IMG/VR virus record: IMGVR_UViG_3300040796_000034
Coordinates: 1-64,000 of that record
Length of the DNA stretch: 64,000 nt
Reading direction: 5' to 3' (one strand)
From: a virus
The position numbers and the translations under genes are program-made. The notes below the pieces were generated by a model. That model saw only the letters and a program-made list of their open reading frames with translations. It searched no databases and had not been told where the DNA came from. Below, piece by piece: positions 9,129 to 17,519 of the stretch; the first letter of the stretch is position 1, and each line of letters starts with the position of its first letter.

Positions 9129-9566
9129 TTATGACAGCGGTTCTTCTAGCGACTCTTCCACTAAAATATCTTCCGATGAGAGAGCAAACCACCCATTATC
9201 TTCCAAATATTGCTCATTAACCAACTGTTGAAACCAAATTGCAGGCAACATTTCTTGTAGATTAACTTTTGTATTTCTATGAGCATTTATTTTATTTTGA
9301 ACATCAGTAACCTCTTGAGAAGTGATGTATCCGGCATTAACAAAAAACTGCAAAAAATCATCAAAAATATGCTCATCTGCATTTTGATGAATTGGCAAAA
9401 ATTTCGATTCAATCGGTAATCTTATTTCTCCTGTTTTCGGATGAACAATCGGAGAAGCATAATACTTTGTTAGTTTTTGAGAATTAGGATTGGTTAATTC
9501 CCAAAAAAGTTCTTTCAAAATATTTGCTCTTTCTAAATTTAAAACAGGGATGTATAAAATCGTCAT
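9129..9566 (-). CDS. unknown protein downstream of the LRR fibre gene
   Basis: 145 residues, unrecognised, acidic at the C-terminus. It has a clear Shine-Dalgarno (AAAGGAG, 7 bases before the ATG), unlike many genes here, and is 25 bases downstream of the LRR fibre gene. Base and codon use of this pair looks less AT-biased than the flanking tail genes, which would fit joint acquisition. Small proteins next to a fibre gene are often fibre chaperones; this is only a possibility. Confidence 0.7.
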   Translation of the reverse strand: MTILYIPVLNLERANILKELFWELTNPNSQKLTKYYASPIVHPKTGEIRLPIESKFLPIHQNADEHIFDDFLQFFVNAGYITSQEVTDVQNKINAHRNTKVNLQEMLPAIWFQQLVNEQYLEDNGWFALSSEDILVEESLEEPLS

Positions 9567-9591
9567 TTTTCATCTCCTTTATTAAAGTTGC

Positions 9592-11160
9592 TTAATTAGT
9601 CGTAATATTCCAATTGCCTTTAGCTTCAAGGTTGGTGATTGCAGCTAATCCATCAAATCCGCCACTACTACTATCTGGTGCTGCATTTCCCGTACCGCTT
9701 AAATCAATATATCCTGATGTTTTGCCAGCAGTGTCAAATGCAACTAATATTTCATTGACAGCAGCGGCAGATAATTGATTGTTTTTAGCAACAAAATTGT
9801 TTAAAGTGGTAGGAACGCTAAATCCAGATACTACCCCCGTTAATTGATTATCTTCTACCCTAAAGATAGTCAGGGAAGGACAGTTTACTAAAGTTGGGAT
9901 GTTTCCTGTAAGCTGATTTTGGAATCCATAAATATAAATTAACTTAGGCAAGTTAGGTAGAATCGGTAAATTGTCCTGTATTTGATTGTTATAAAAATAA
10001 AACCTGAGAAGTTCGGGGCAATTCTGAATATTCCCAGAAAAACGGGAAAAGTTACAGGTATTCAAATAAAAATATTGAAGTCGAGCGCAATTACTTGGCA
10101 AAACAACTGCACCATTTAACCTTATACTCGAAAAGCAATAAAAAGTTTTGATAGTGGAATTACTAATATTAGGAGAATCTCCAGTTAAAAAATTATTATT
10201 TTGGAAGTCAACTGTATCTAATGATGATGAAGAAAAATCTGAAAAACTAGGGAAAAAACCAGAGAACCAATTGCTTGAACTGTAAACATTAGTAGCATTT
10301 GTCAACGTACTTAAATGTTGAGGTACGCAGCCTTTTAAATTTTTTCCTCCTATGTCAAAATTCAATATATTTTCAGGGTTGCTTAATTTTAGAGAAATCC
10401 AATCATTTTGTCTCCCTTGCCCAAAATTTATATAATTTAATAAACTGCCTTTCCATAAAGCACCAGAATCAGAAATCTCGGTGATATTGCTAAAAATATA
10501 AGATGTTGTTAATTTTAATTGCGATTTTAATACATAACCCTCATAAGGCCCATCCAATATTCTGTTTGAAATATTGGGGATTATGGTATTAATTTCCGAA
10601 TTATCCGCTAAGATTAGCAAATCAAAGAAATCTACCCCAAAAGGTAGTTTGGTATCCCCGGAAGAAGCCGTGTAAAAGTTGCCATGAGTAATACCAGACC
10701 AGGTAGAGGCGATACAATAATAAACTTGGTTATTGGGGAGATTAACATTTAAACTGTCGTTACTTAAGTCGTGTCTTAAGTGTGGCTGAGAGCCGTTTGT
10801 TCTTACTATTTCTCCTAATTCAATAACAGTGGGCTGTTCCGCTGCTGTGGGTTGAATAGCTGCATACCCGTTGCCGGATTGGTCTTCAATTGATACGATT
10901 AACCCGTCATTTAAACCAGTAAAAGTTTGAGCGGATGTTTCATTAAAACGATGTTCTGCATTAAAACCAATATCTGATTCTGTATTACCTCCACTTTCTC
11001 GGATTCTGCAACACACTGTATTTGTAGATTTTAATTTAGTAAAAGAGTATGCGGCGACTACAGTAGTTAAAGATTCTAACCAAAAAGTCACATCGGGAAA
11101 TGCAGGATAAATTAAGTTACTACCTGCATAAATTTTTTGAATTTCTGTTAAATTTGGCAT
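9592..11160 (-). CDS. tail fibre protein with LamG-like domain and leucine-rich repeats
   Basis: I start at the ATG at 11160 (MPNLTEIQKIYAG), giving 522 residues; a frame from 11214 would add a hydrophobic leader that looks like non-coding sequence. Residues about 20-210 follow a pattern known from phage fibres (AAYSFTKLKS, then CRIRESGGNTESDIGFNAEH), a concanavalin/LamG-like carbohydrate-binding fold. The C-terminal half holds plant-type leucine-rich repeats (NQLTGNIP, DNQLTGVVSG, KNNQLSAAAV). Both modules bind ligands, so this is probably a receptor-binding fibre. It lies between another fibre gene and a small unknown gene. Confidence 0.75.
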   Translation of the reverse strand: MPNLTEIQKIYAGSNLIYPAFPDVTFWLESLTTVVAAYSFTKLKSTNTVCCRIRESGGNTESDIGFNAEHRFNETSAQTFTGLNDGLIVSIEDQSGNGYAAIQPTAAEQPTVIELGEIVRTNGSQPHLRHDLSNDSLNVNLPNNQVYYCIASTWSGITHGNFYTASSGDTKLPFGVDFFDLLILADNSEINTIIPNISNRILDGPYEGYVLKSQLKLTTSYIFSNITEISDSGALWKGSLLNYINFGQGRQNDWISLKLSNPENILNFDIGGKNLKGCVPQHLSTLTNATNVYSSSNWFSGFFPSFSDFSSSSLDTVDFQNNNFLTGDSPNISNSTIKTFYCFSSIRLNGAVVLPSNCARLQYFYLNTCNFSRFSGNIQNCPELLRFYFYNNQIQDNLPILPNLPKLIYIYGFQNQLTGNIPTLVNCPSLTIFRVEDNQLTGVVSGFSVPTTLNNFVAKNNQLSAAAVNEILVAFDTAGKTSGYIDLSGTGNAAPDSSSGGFDGLAAITNLEAKGNWNITTN

Positions 11161-11223
11161 TTTTTTTATTAAGTAAAAAACAACTTTTCTGAAACTGAAA
11201 AATATAAAGTTCAAATGACTTTA

Positions 11224-11258
11224 AAGGATTGACCTACATTTTCTAAACATTAATCCTT
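11224..11258 (-). terminator. weak inverted repeat between two fibre genes
   Basis: AAGGATT and AATCCTT, 7 bp each, are separated by 21 bases in the gap between the 11269 and 9592 genes. There is no T tract. It could be an attenuating hairpin or a processing site. Confidence 0.3.
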
Positions 11259-11268
11259 CCAAAGATTA

Positions 11269-12183
11269 CTAAATAATGAAATACAAAGTATTTGAATCCG
11301 TTGAACTCAAAGCATCGTAATTTTCTTGAGTAATCATTACTGCATTCACTATTTGTAATGCGCCTAAAATACCCGTAGTATCAGAAATAATTGTATCCGT
11401 TAGTCCACTTCCACCGCCACTTGCGGCTAATTCATTTAAAGCAGATTGAACATCAGATGAAGTTAATCCAGAAACAGTATTATCATATAAAACTGTTGTA
11501 GCAGCTTGAAAACCTGTATGGTTAGTTCTGCTTAGTAAAAAAGCATTAGTATTATTAGCTGTTGCACCATCTTGTACATTAAGAAGGTTACGAGCTTGTA
11601 CAGTTGTAAGTATCTCAGGGTCTCCTGTACCTGCTGTAACTCTACCTAGTATTGTATTTTCACTAAAATCTACAAGTTTATTAAGGGTTACAGCATTGTC
11701 AGAAATGGTTAATGCCGAACTTCCAGTAACATCCCCAGTATGTGTTGCGTTAGTAACTTTAGCTGTATTAGCTGCTACAAGTGTATTATTATTCACTGCA
11801 ACATCGAAACCAGTAATTTTGTTTGTAGGTATATCGGGTATTACAGAAAGATAGATAAGACCAAACTCATCTAACCCAGGATAGCCCTCTATCTGATTTT
11901 TATTAGCAGGGTCTTCTTTAAGAAGCAACTCTGCACTTATTTTGGTACTAGACCAAGTAGTTGAGTTTGATATAGTACCATCACTAATACCTACACCAGC
12001 GCCACCTCCCGATATAGCATCTATTTCGAGTTGTAGTTCTTGAATCCGTGCATAAGTTTTATATGCACTCCAAAGTTCTGTTTGAGAAGCCCCCATATCG
12101 TTAATAGGGAGTAAATCAATTCTCAGATGTCCATTTTCATCTGCAAGATATGATAAATTAGGATATATTCGAGTTGTTGTCAC
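11269..12183 (-). CDS. tail fibre protein
   Basis: 304 residues with the low-complexity Ala/Asn/Thr/Gly composition of trimeric fibres. Typical pieces are THTGDVTGSSALTISDNAVT near residue 143 and the C-terminal MITQENYDALSSTDSNTLYF, an end sequence common in phage fibres. A glycine-rich linker (SGGGAGVG) follows a short helical stretch near residue 50. Its start codon lies only 14 bases from the divergent start of the annealing protein at 12198, so the promoters of both units must overlap coding sequence. Confidence 0.75.
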   Translation of the reverse strand: MTTTRIYPNLSYLADENGHLRIDLLPINDMGASQTELWSAYKTYARIQELQLEIDAISGGGAGVGISDGTISNSTTWSSTKISAELLLKEDPANKNQIEGYPGLDEFGLIYLSVIPDIPTNKITGFDVAVNNNTLVAANTAKVTNATHTGDVTGSSALTISDNAVTLNKLVDFSENTILGRVTAGTGDPEILTTVQARNLLNVQDGATANNTNAFLLSRTNHTGFQAATTVLYDNTVSGLTSSDVQSALNELAASGGGSGLTDTIISDTTGILGALQIVNAVMITQENYDALSSTDSNTLYFII

Positions 12184-12197
12184 AATATTTAATTATT

Positions 12198-13037
12198 ATG
12201 GAAGAGATTACTAAAGATTATAACAAAGGTTTGACTAAGGTACTTTTATGTGAAGGTGTGTACGGTATTGAAGAGACTGGTCTTCTTTATATAGACCCTG
12301 ATTATTACAAAAAATTAGCCAGTATTGATATTTCAGATTTCTTGAAACAAAAGAAAGATTTTAGTAAGAGTAGTGACAAAGTTTTTGACTATATTCCATA
12401 CCACAAAGCTATTGACTTGTTAAGACAAAACTGCCCGGCATTGTACCCAGATTTTGTAAAAAATGTTGATGGGGGTTATGTTCATTATGAAAATCTTGAA
12501 GGAAATAAATTAGTCTATATTGAAGTCTTTTTAACTAACGGAATTTATAAGTCAATCCCTTTGATGGTTGCTATTACTACAGGAGCTAACCGAGCTATGT
12601 CTCCTAAAGAAATATCTTCTACAGACCTTCGTAATAACATGGCAAGAGCCTCAGTGAAAGCTATAGCGGCTGTTACTGGTATTGGCGTACAACCCTTTAC
12701 ACAAGAGGATTTAGAAGAGTTTAAACAAAAACAAGACTTAATATCTACTGTAAATAGCTTGTACTCTCAGATTGATGAATTGGGTATGCACATTGAGATA
12801 CGAGATACGTCAAATATGACTCCTGTACAATTACAGAACCATATTAAAGTGTTATCTCTAAATGTTAAGGAGTCTAAGAAACGTAAAACTTATCATCAAA
12901 GAATTAAGGAACTACAAAAGACTATTGAAAGTAAAGGAGTTATGTTAGCTGATTACCCGGCTCTTGAGTCGATGTCTATAGATGAATTAGATAAATACGG
13001 TAAATCTCTTTCTGAACAAGTTAAGAAGCTTAAATAA
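12198..13037 (+). CDS. Sak-type (DUF1071) single-strand annealing protein
   Basis: I take the ATG at 12198 (MEEITKDYN, 279 residues). The pattern VAITTGANRAMSPKEISS, then DLRNNMARASVKAIAAVTG and IGVQPFTQEDLEEF, matches the DUF1071/Sak single-strand annealing proteins, whose core ends with an arginine-rich helix and KAIAxxTGIG. These RecT/Rad52-like proteins anneal complementary strands during phage recombination. A coiled-coil C-terminus (about residues 165-279) is longer than usual. It opens the plus-strand replication block and precedes an SSB-like gene and a RecB-type nuclease, the classical partners of such proteins. Identification is by motif order only. Confidence 0.65.
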   Translation: MEEITKDYNKGLTKVLLCEGVYGIEETGLLYIDPDYYKKLASIDISDFLKQKKDFSKSSDKVFDYIPYHKAIDLLRQNCPALYPDFVKNVDGGYVHYENLEGNKLVYIEVFLTNGIYKSIPLMVAITTGANRAMSPKEISSTDLRNNMARASVKAIAAVTGIGVQPFTQEDLEEFKQKQDLISTVNSLYSQIDELGMHIEIRDTSNMTPVQLQNHIKVLSLNVKESKKRKTYHQRIKELQKTIESKGVMLADYPALESMSIDELDKYGKSLSEQVKKLK

Positions 13038-13108
13038 AAAGCTATGCTAAATAAATGTCGATGTTGATACTAAACGTAAGTAAGTTGCCAAATTTAACAA
13101 ATACAGTT

Positions 13109-13216
13109 ATGACACCTATAGGCAACTGGAATACTTCCAACTGGAAATGGGATAATTGGAAAAATCTTCCCGCATCAGGTTGGAAATGCTCTTGTGGATT
13201 TTGCGACAAAAATTAA
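13109..13216 (+). CDS. possible small zinc-knuckle protein (35 aa)
   Basis: ATG at 13109 to TAA at 13214-13216. The peptide is Trp- and Asn-rich and ends WKCSCGFCDKN, a CxCxxC cluster able to bind metal. No clear Shine-Dalgarno. It lies in the 246-base gap between the annealing protein and the SSB-like gene. The unusual Trp/Cys content argues for real coding, but this is unproven. Confidence 0.35.
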   Translation: MTPIGNWNTSNWKWDNWKNLPASGWKCSCGFCDKN

Positions 13217-13283
13217 CCCACTTATAAGATTCTGATAAACTTAGACAACTGATAGATTTATTTACCAACACTAACAAACTAAT

Positions 13284-13721
13284 ATGTCCACATTTAACAC
13301 CAAAGCAATCATTACAACTCAAGCAACCTTTAACGCTTGCCGCCCGACAAAAAACGGTGCAGGGACTCAGGCTACCTTTGTCTTGAATAATAAAGACCGG
13401 AACAATAATGAGACAACTACCTGGATTAATGTCTTATTAAATGATGACTTAAAGGCTTATTTTGAAGGTAAGTGGAAACCCGGTACAGATGCCCTTATTA
13501 CTTTCACGACTCCTTTTGATAACTATTTTGTAAATAGTAAAGACAGTCCCAAAGGTAAGGTGTACAACCTCTCCGGCATACTTGTATCGGCTCAAAAGAT
13601 TGTCTCTTACGGTGATAAGTCTTCTAACGCTAATAAGCAAGAAAAAGTGAAAAATAGTAATGATAAATTTGTTGAAGGTAATATTGATACAGATATTGAG
13701 GAGATTACACCCGGATGGTAA
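13284..13721 (+). CDS. single-stranded DNA-binding protein-like (OB fold)
   Basis: 145 residues with an N-terminal beta-rich half (QATFVLNNKDRNNNETTTWI followed by NVLLNDDLKAYF) and an acidic C-terminal tail ending DTDIEEITPGW. The alternation of strands followed by a disordered, acidic, aromatic-ended tail is characteristic of phage and bacterial SSBs. Position between the annealing protein and the nuclease/primase cluster fits. No signature unique to SSB is present, so this rests on architecture and context. Confidence 0.5.
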   Translation: MSTFNTKAIITTQATFNACRPTKNGAGTQATFVLNNKDRNNNETTTWINVLLNDDLKAYFEGKWKPGTDALITFTTPFDNYFVNSKDSPKGKVYNLSGILVSAQKIVSYGDKSSNANKQEKVKNSNDKFVEGNIDTDIEEITPGW

Positions 13722-14050
13722 ACAAGTATATCAAAGACTGTGCTGTAAATATTGAGAGGGATTACAGCATAGTTATTAATTTCACACCTCATTTAACTCT
13801 TGATAAGTACAATAAAATTTTTGCCGATATAAGCAAATTAGTTGAAGGTATTCCCATCTTTAAATCTAAGGATACAGGGATATGTCCTTACGATAATGTA
13901 ATCAAAATAAGTCTTTCAAGATACATGGACATACAACTCTTGTACTGGGATTTGTATGCAATGCTTCAAAGAAGGAAAGATATCTCTGTTGTAAAAACTT
14001 CTTTAAAAAAACCTAGTACAGGTAGAAGTAAAAAGACAGATAAAGAATAG
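13715..14050 (+). CDS. unknown protein in replication block (111 aa)
   Basis: 111 residues, unrecognised. The start overlaps the end of the SSB-like gene by 7 bases, so the two are coupled. The C-terminus is strongly basic (KTSLKKPSTGRSKKTDKE), consistent with nucleic-acid contact. No catalytic motif seen. Confidence 0.65.
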   Translation: MVNKYIKDCAVNIERDYSIVINFTPHLTLDKYNKIFADISKLVEGIPIFKSKDTGICPYDNVIKISLSRYMDIQLLYWDLYAMLQRRKDISVVKTSLKKPSTGRSKKTDKE

Positions 14051-14115
14051 ATAGCTGAGTAATATTCGATATAAGACTGGAACGATACCATACACCAATT
14101 ACAAGATTTAGACAC

Positions 14116-14928
14116 ATGGACATGACTAATTTTTCAAAAATAAAAAATGAGATAATCTTAGATGCTCAAGGTCGTGGATTTATTAGCAGGCGTGGTCTTG
14201 CTAAACTCTTAGGAATTTCTCATACCTCGATTCTCCCAGACAGGATGTCAAAGAAACTTTCTAAGGCTCTTGAAATCTTTAAGAATGGTGTGATAATTGA
14301 AGGGGGTAAACTCGCAAACCCTGAGAGTATAAAGGATACGGCCCTCTCAAAAAATGGTGCGATATGGATTCCTGACGTTGAAATCCCTATCTATGCCCAA
14401 CATTTTGCCTATATAGCTCGTAGTAAATCCCTGCAAGCTGCTGAGTTTATTAATGCCTTTGCAGCAGTAGGTATCCGTAAATGGATACAGTCTATTAAAG
14501 AAGAGGAGACTCCGGTTTTAGAACCTGTACAAGAGGTATCTAGTCAAAAGCTGATGTTACAGGCAATGAAAGAGCTAATGAATGTTTATGAGTATGCAGA
14601 CGACAAAAAAGGTTTACAAGATATCCTTGATTTTGCTAAAGTTCAATCTAATTCAATACAAGGAACCTTAACTGTACAAGATGTATTTGAAGAGATGAAG
14701 ATAGCCCCCTCTAGGAGCTTAAATATTCAAATTTGCTTACAAGTGGCTCAAGCATACCGGAATCTTACGCAAAAGGAACCCGGCAAAACTCGTCGTGAAT
14801 ATTACTGTAAGAGCCAAAACCAAGATAAGAAGGTTAAAAGGTTCAACCTTGTAAACTCTTACCCTGCTGAATGTAAAGTCATAATTGAGAATGCGATTAT
14901 GAAAAACATAGGTCGTTATGATGGCTAG
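14116..14928 (+). CDS. antirepressor-like / helix-turn-helix DNA-binding protein
   Basis: 270 residues. Near residues 22-45, GFISRRGLAKLLGISHTSIL reads as a helix-turn-helix (start-point helix, turn at GIS). It is followed by a segment like those in phage antirepressor and KilA-N/Bro type proteins (QAAEFINAFAAVGIRKWIQS). The C-terminal part near residues 190-240 is helical and basic (CLQVAQAYRNLT, then KTRREYYCKSQ). It could be a transcriptional regulator or a replication initiator; position just upstream of the nuclease and primase allows either. A hairpin follows between this gene and the next. Confidence 0.5.
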   Translation: MDMTNFSKIKNEIILDAQGRGFISRRGLAKLLGISHTSILPDRMSKKLSKALEIFKNGVIIEGGKLANPESIKDTALSKNGAIWIPDVEIPIYAQHFAYIARSKSLQAAEFINAFAAVGIRKWIQSIKEEETPVLEPVQEVSSQKLMLQAMKELMNVYEYADDKKGLQDILDFAKVQSNSIQGTLTVQDVFEEMKIAPSRSLNIQICLQVAQAYRNLTQKEPGKTRREYYCKSQNQDKKVKRFNLVNSYPAECKVIIENAIMKNIGRYDG

Positions 14929-14937
14929 GTTACAATA

Positions 14938-14961
14938 GCTATAGAAATCTACATCTATAGC
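14938..14961 (+). promoter_or_regulatory. hairpin directly before the nuclease start codon
   Basis: Perfect 7-bp inverted repeat GCTATAG / CTATAGC with a 10-base loop. It ends one base before the ATG at 14963, so in RNA it would occlude the ribosome landing site. It may be a translational operator or a weak terminator; no T tract follows. Confidence 0.4.
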
Positions 14962-14962
14962 A

Positions 14963-15832
14963 ATGTCTAAAGTAAAAATCGTCACAAAAAACAATCAAAG
15001 ATTTTACGAGATTGACGGTAGGAAATGTCCAAGCGTAACTACCGTCCTCTCTTTTTTTGAAGATAAGTCATTTCTTAACGATTGGAAGTCTATTCCAGGT
15101 AATGAAAAGAAAAGTAGAGACAGTCTTAATCGTGGTAAACGTATTCACCGTTATTTAGAATTAGTTCTTAAACAAAATGTGAAAGAATTAGATAAATGTA
15201 AAATATGTCTAACTGACGATGACTGGAAATACATTAAGCTTTATCAGGCTTATTTAGAGTCATTTACTCCTTTATACCTAGAACATAAGGTAGGCTATTT
15301 TAGAGAGGTAGAAGGCTCAACAATAGGCGCTGGTGGAACGTTTGATGCCTTAGTTCAGTTAAGAGATAACATTGCCCTTAAAGAGAAAGGGACTAAAAAC
15401 AGTGAAGAGAAAAATATTGAACTACCAAATACTAAATTCATTGTAGATTATAAGAATGTTTCTAAACAAAATAACTTGTATTACTATATCAAATACTTTT
15501 TACAAGTAGCTGCCTATACGGCATTTTTCAATTTTCAAGATGAGTTAAAGTTAAGAGTAAATCAAGCAATAGTAGTGGTTAATTCTGGACATACAATTAA
15601 ATACTTGTACGTTAAACCTAGATTACTTTCACTGTATTTTAGTATGTTTCAAGACTTACTATTTTATTACTCTAAAAAAAGTGATACAAGAAAAGATGCA
15701 ACTCAGTTTTTTAAAGACATGATACGAGAAAAGTTAAATGTTTCATATAAAAATAACTACTACATCTTAGACAATAATTTCATGCCACAAAATGTAATCC
15801 TTTTCCCAACAGTTACTAATGAAACAAACTAA
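14963..15832 (+). CDS. PD-(D/E)XK nuclease (RecB/Cas4-like exonuclease)
   Basis: 289 residues with the motif order of phage RecB-family nucleases: CPSVTTVLSFF near residue 18, LNRGKRIHRYLE near residue 52 (the conserved His and Glu), GAGGTFDALV near residue 114 (motif Asp) and FIVDYKN near residue 151 (D-x-K). All catalytic positions are present. Such enzymes resect DNA ends and are paired with an annealing protein, here the Sak-like gene at 12198. The next gene starts inside the last 14 bases, showing coupling. Confidence 0.75.
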   Translation: MSKVKIVTKNNQRFYEIDGRKCPSVTTVLSFFEDKSFLNDWKSIPGNEKKSRDSLNRGKRIHRYLELVLKQNVKELDKCKICLTDDDWKYIKLYQAYLESFTPLYLEHKVGYFREVEGSTIGAGGTFDALVQLRDNIALKEKGTKNSEEKNIELPNTKFIVDYKNVSKQNNLYYYIKYFLQVAAYTAFFNFQDELKLRVNQAIVVVNSGHTIKYLYVKPRLLSLYFSMFQDLLFYYSKKSDTRKDATQFFKDMIREKLNVSYKNNYYILDNNFMPQNVILFPTVTNETN

Positions 15833-16187
15833 GTTTAGTATAGACTATTCTAGTGAATCTATTGATAAAATAAATACTAACAATATTTGGTTTCAGTTAT
15901 GTAAAAGACTTTTATTAAGAAATGGTGAATTAGTGTCTGAGATTGATAATTACATTCAAATAGAGTCAGTATTCTCTAATATGTGTAACTTTTTTGAAAT
16001 ACATAATAGAACAAAGTTTATTAAAAAGCTTTGGTTCGATATCTCCTTTACTGAAGGTTGCTATATTTTTGAAATAGAGTGGCTTTGGTTTAGTTTTTCT
16101 AGTAGAAATAGTAGTTATTATCCTCCTAAAAAATCTAAAGATAACTGGAAAAATTGTGATTATTTAACTCCGTTTCCTTTAATCTAA
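15819..16187 (+). CDS. unknown protein (122 aa)
   Basis: 122 residues, aromatic-rich (WLWFSFSSRNSSYYPP near residue 87), unrecognised. It overlaps the nuclease gene by 14 bases and is separated by 5 bases from the next gene, in the middle of the replication operon. No motif found. Confidence 0.65.
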   Translation: MKQTKFSIDYSSESIDKINTNNIWFQLCKRLLLRNGELVSEIDNYIQIESVFSNMCNFFEIHNRTKFIKKLWFDISFTEGCYIFEIEWLWFSFSSRNSSYYPPKKSKDNWKNCDYLTPFPLI

Positions 16188-16192
16188 AATAA

Positions 16193-16681
16193 ATGAAACT
16201 AAACAAACTACAAACAGTTTATACAACAACACAAAGAGAGATTAGACAAGGCTTTATTTCTCTAACAATACAGTCAGAAGTATCTAATACAGTTTCCGAT
16301 TTCTCCTTTTGTTTAGATTTTACTAAATCTAGTTACTTTACAGTCTTAGAGAACTATAATATTTATTTTGGTAAAAAATGGTATCATTATATATTACCGT
16401 TAATAAGACCTAAAGTTAATATCGAATTTGTACATGAAATTACACCACAAAAAATTTTAGAGTATCAAAGTGCTAATCAATATTTTAATTTTTCATTAGG
16501 TTTTTGGTTTGATTTAGGTGTAGAGTTTTCGACTATAAAAGACTATTGGAGAAAAGAAGAAGCTTATAGAAAAAATTGTGAACGTTGGTATTTAGAAAAT
16601 GAAAGTAAATTGAAAGAAGAGGCAGATAAAGAATGTAATTATTTAATTAACTATTTTGAAGAAATAAGTAAAAATAAATAA
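16193..16681 (+). CDS. unknown protein (162 aa)
   Basis: 162 residues; aromatic beta-type N-terminal part and a charged helical C-terminus from about residue 115. It shares with the preceding gene a tryptophan/tyrosine-rich composition, and the two may be distant relatives. The stop touches the primase ATG (TAAATG), so it is in the same operon. Function unknown. Confidence 0.65.
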   Translation: MKLNKLQTVYTTTQREIRQGFISLTIQSEVSNTVSDFSFCLDFTKSSYFTVLENYNIYFGKKWYHYILPLIRPKVNIEFVHEITPQKILEYQSANQYFNFSLGFWFDLGVEFSTIKDYWRKEEAYRKNCERWYLENESKLKEEADKECNYLINYFEEISKNK

Positions 16682-17519
16682 ATGATTAATAATATTCATA
16701 AACTAAGTGTTTACAAAGAGACTGCTACTGAATATCATTGTTACTGTCCAATATGTAATAGTAAGAACCTTAAAATAAATAAGGAGTCCGGTAAGTGGAA
16801 AAACTTTCTCATGTAACTGTAATAGACATTTAATCTATTCAAGTGTTTCTGATAAAGATGAGTATGTACCAGTCTATAGAGAAAAGGAACTACCTCCGAA
16901 TCCTATTCTTTATCAAGATGCTCGATTTAAGACACTCTCTAACGCCGTAGAGCTTCTTAAAGTTGGTAATAAAACATATTATCATTATGACAGTGAAAGG
17001 GCAGTAGAAAGGCTAGAAACAGTCAATGGTAAAAAAATTTATCCGACATACCAAAGGAGTTACGGTTTAGGTAAAGACATTTGGCCTTTGTATTCTTGTA
17101 AAGGGTCTATTGGAAAAGGTAATTCTGTAATAGTTTTAGAAGGTGAGAAGTGTGTAGATGTCTTTACAAAAACTACGGGACTGTACTCGTGTACACTGTT
17201 AACGGCATATACATCCAACGAAACTCGTATAGAAGAGAGTCTAAAGAAAACAGAAGCTTTACAAGACGTTACTAAATTTCTCTACATCTCAGATAACGAT
17301 AAACCAGGTTATGATAAGGCAGTAAAGTTTAATAGAACTCTTTGGAAGCTAGGTTACGAGTCTAGTATGATTGATATTAATAATTTTGCAAGATACTATA
17401 ATATTTCACTAAAAGAAGGGGATGATATTGTAGAATTTCTTGCAAGCTATAGAAGCAAAGGTGATGATAAAATAAGGTTTTTAAAACTTTTGAGAGGTTA
17501 CATTAATCGTGACAATTAG
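16682..17519 (+). CDS. DNA primase (zinc-binding plus TOPRIM), interrupted by a +1 frame change at 16808
   Basis: Frame one starts at ATG 16682, encodes YHCYCPICNS (a CxCxxC half zinc site) and stops at 16814. Skipping one base at 16808 continues the reading as SCNCNRHLIYSS, supplying the second Cys pair, and stays open to 17519. The TOPRIM domain follows: VIVLEGEKCVDVF (Glu motif) and LYISDNDKPGYDKA (D-x-D motif). The two frames therefore together make one zinc-ribbon/TOPRIM primase of about 278 residues, of the DnaG/T7-gp4 N-terminal type. No helicase domain is attached; the helicase is the next gene. The break is either a recoding event, a mutation or a sequence error. Confidence 0.75.
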
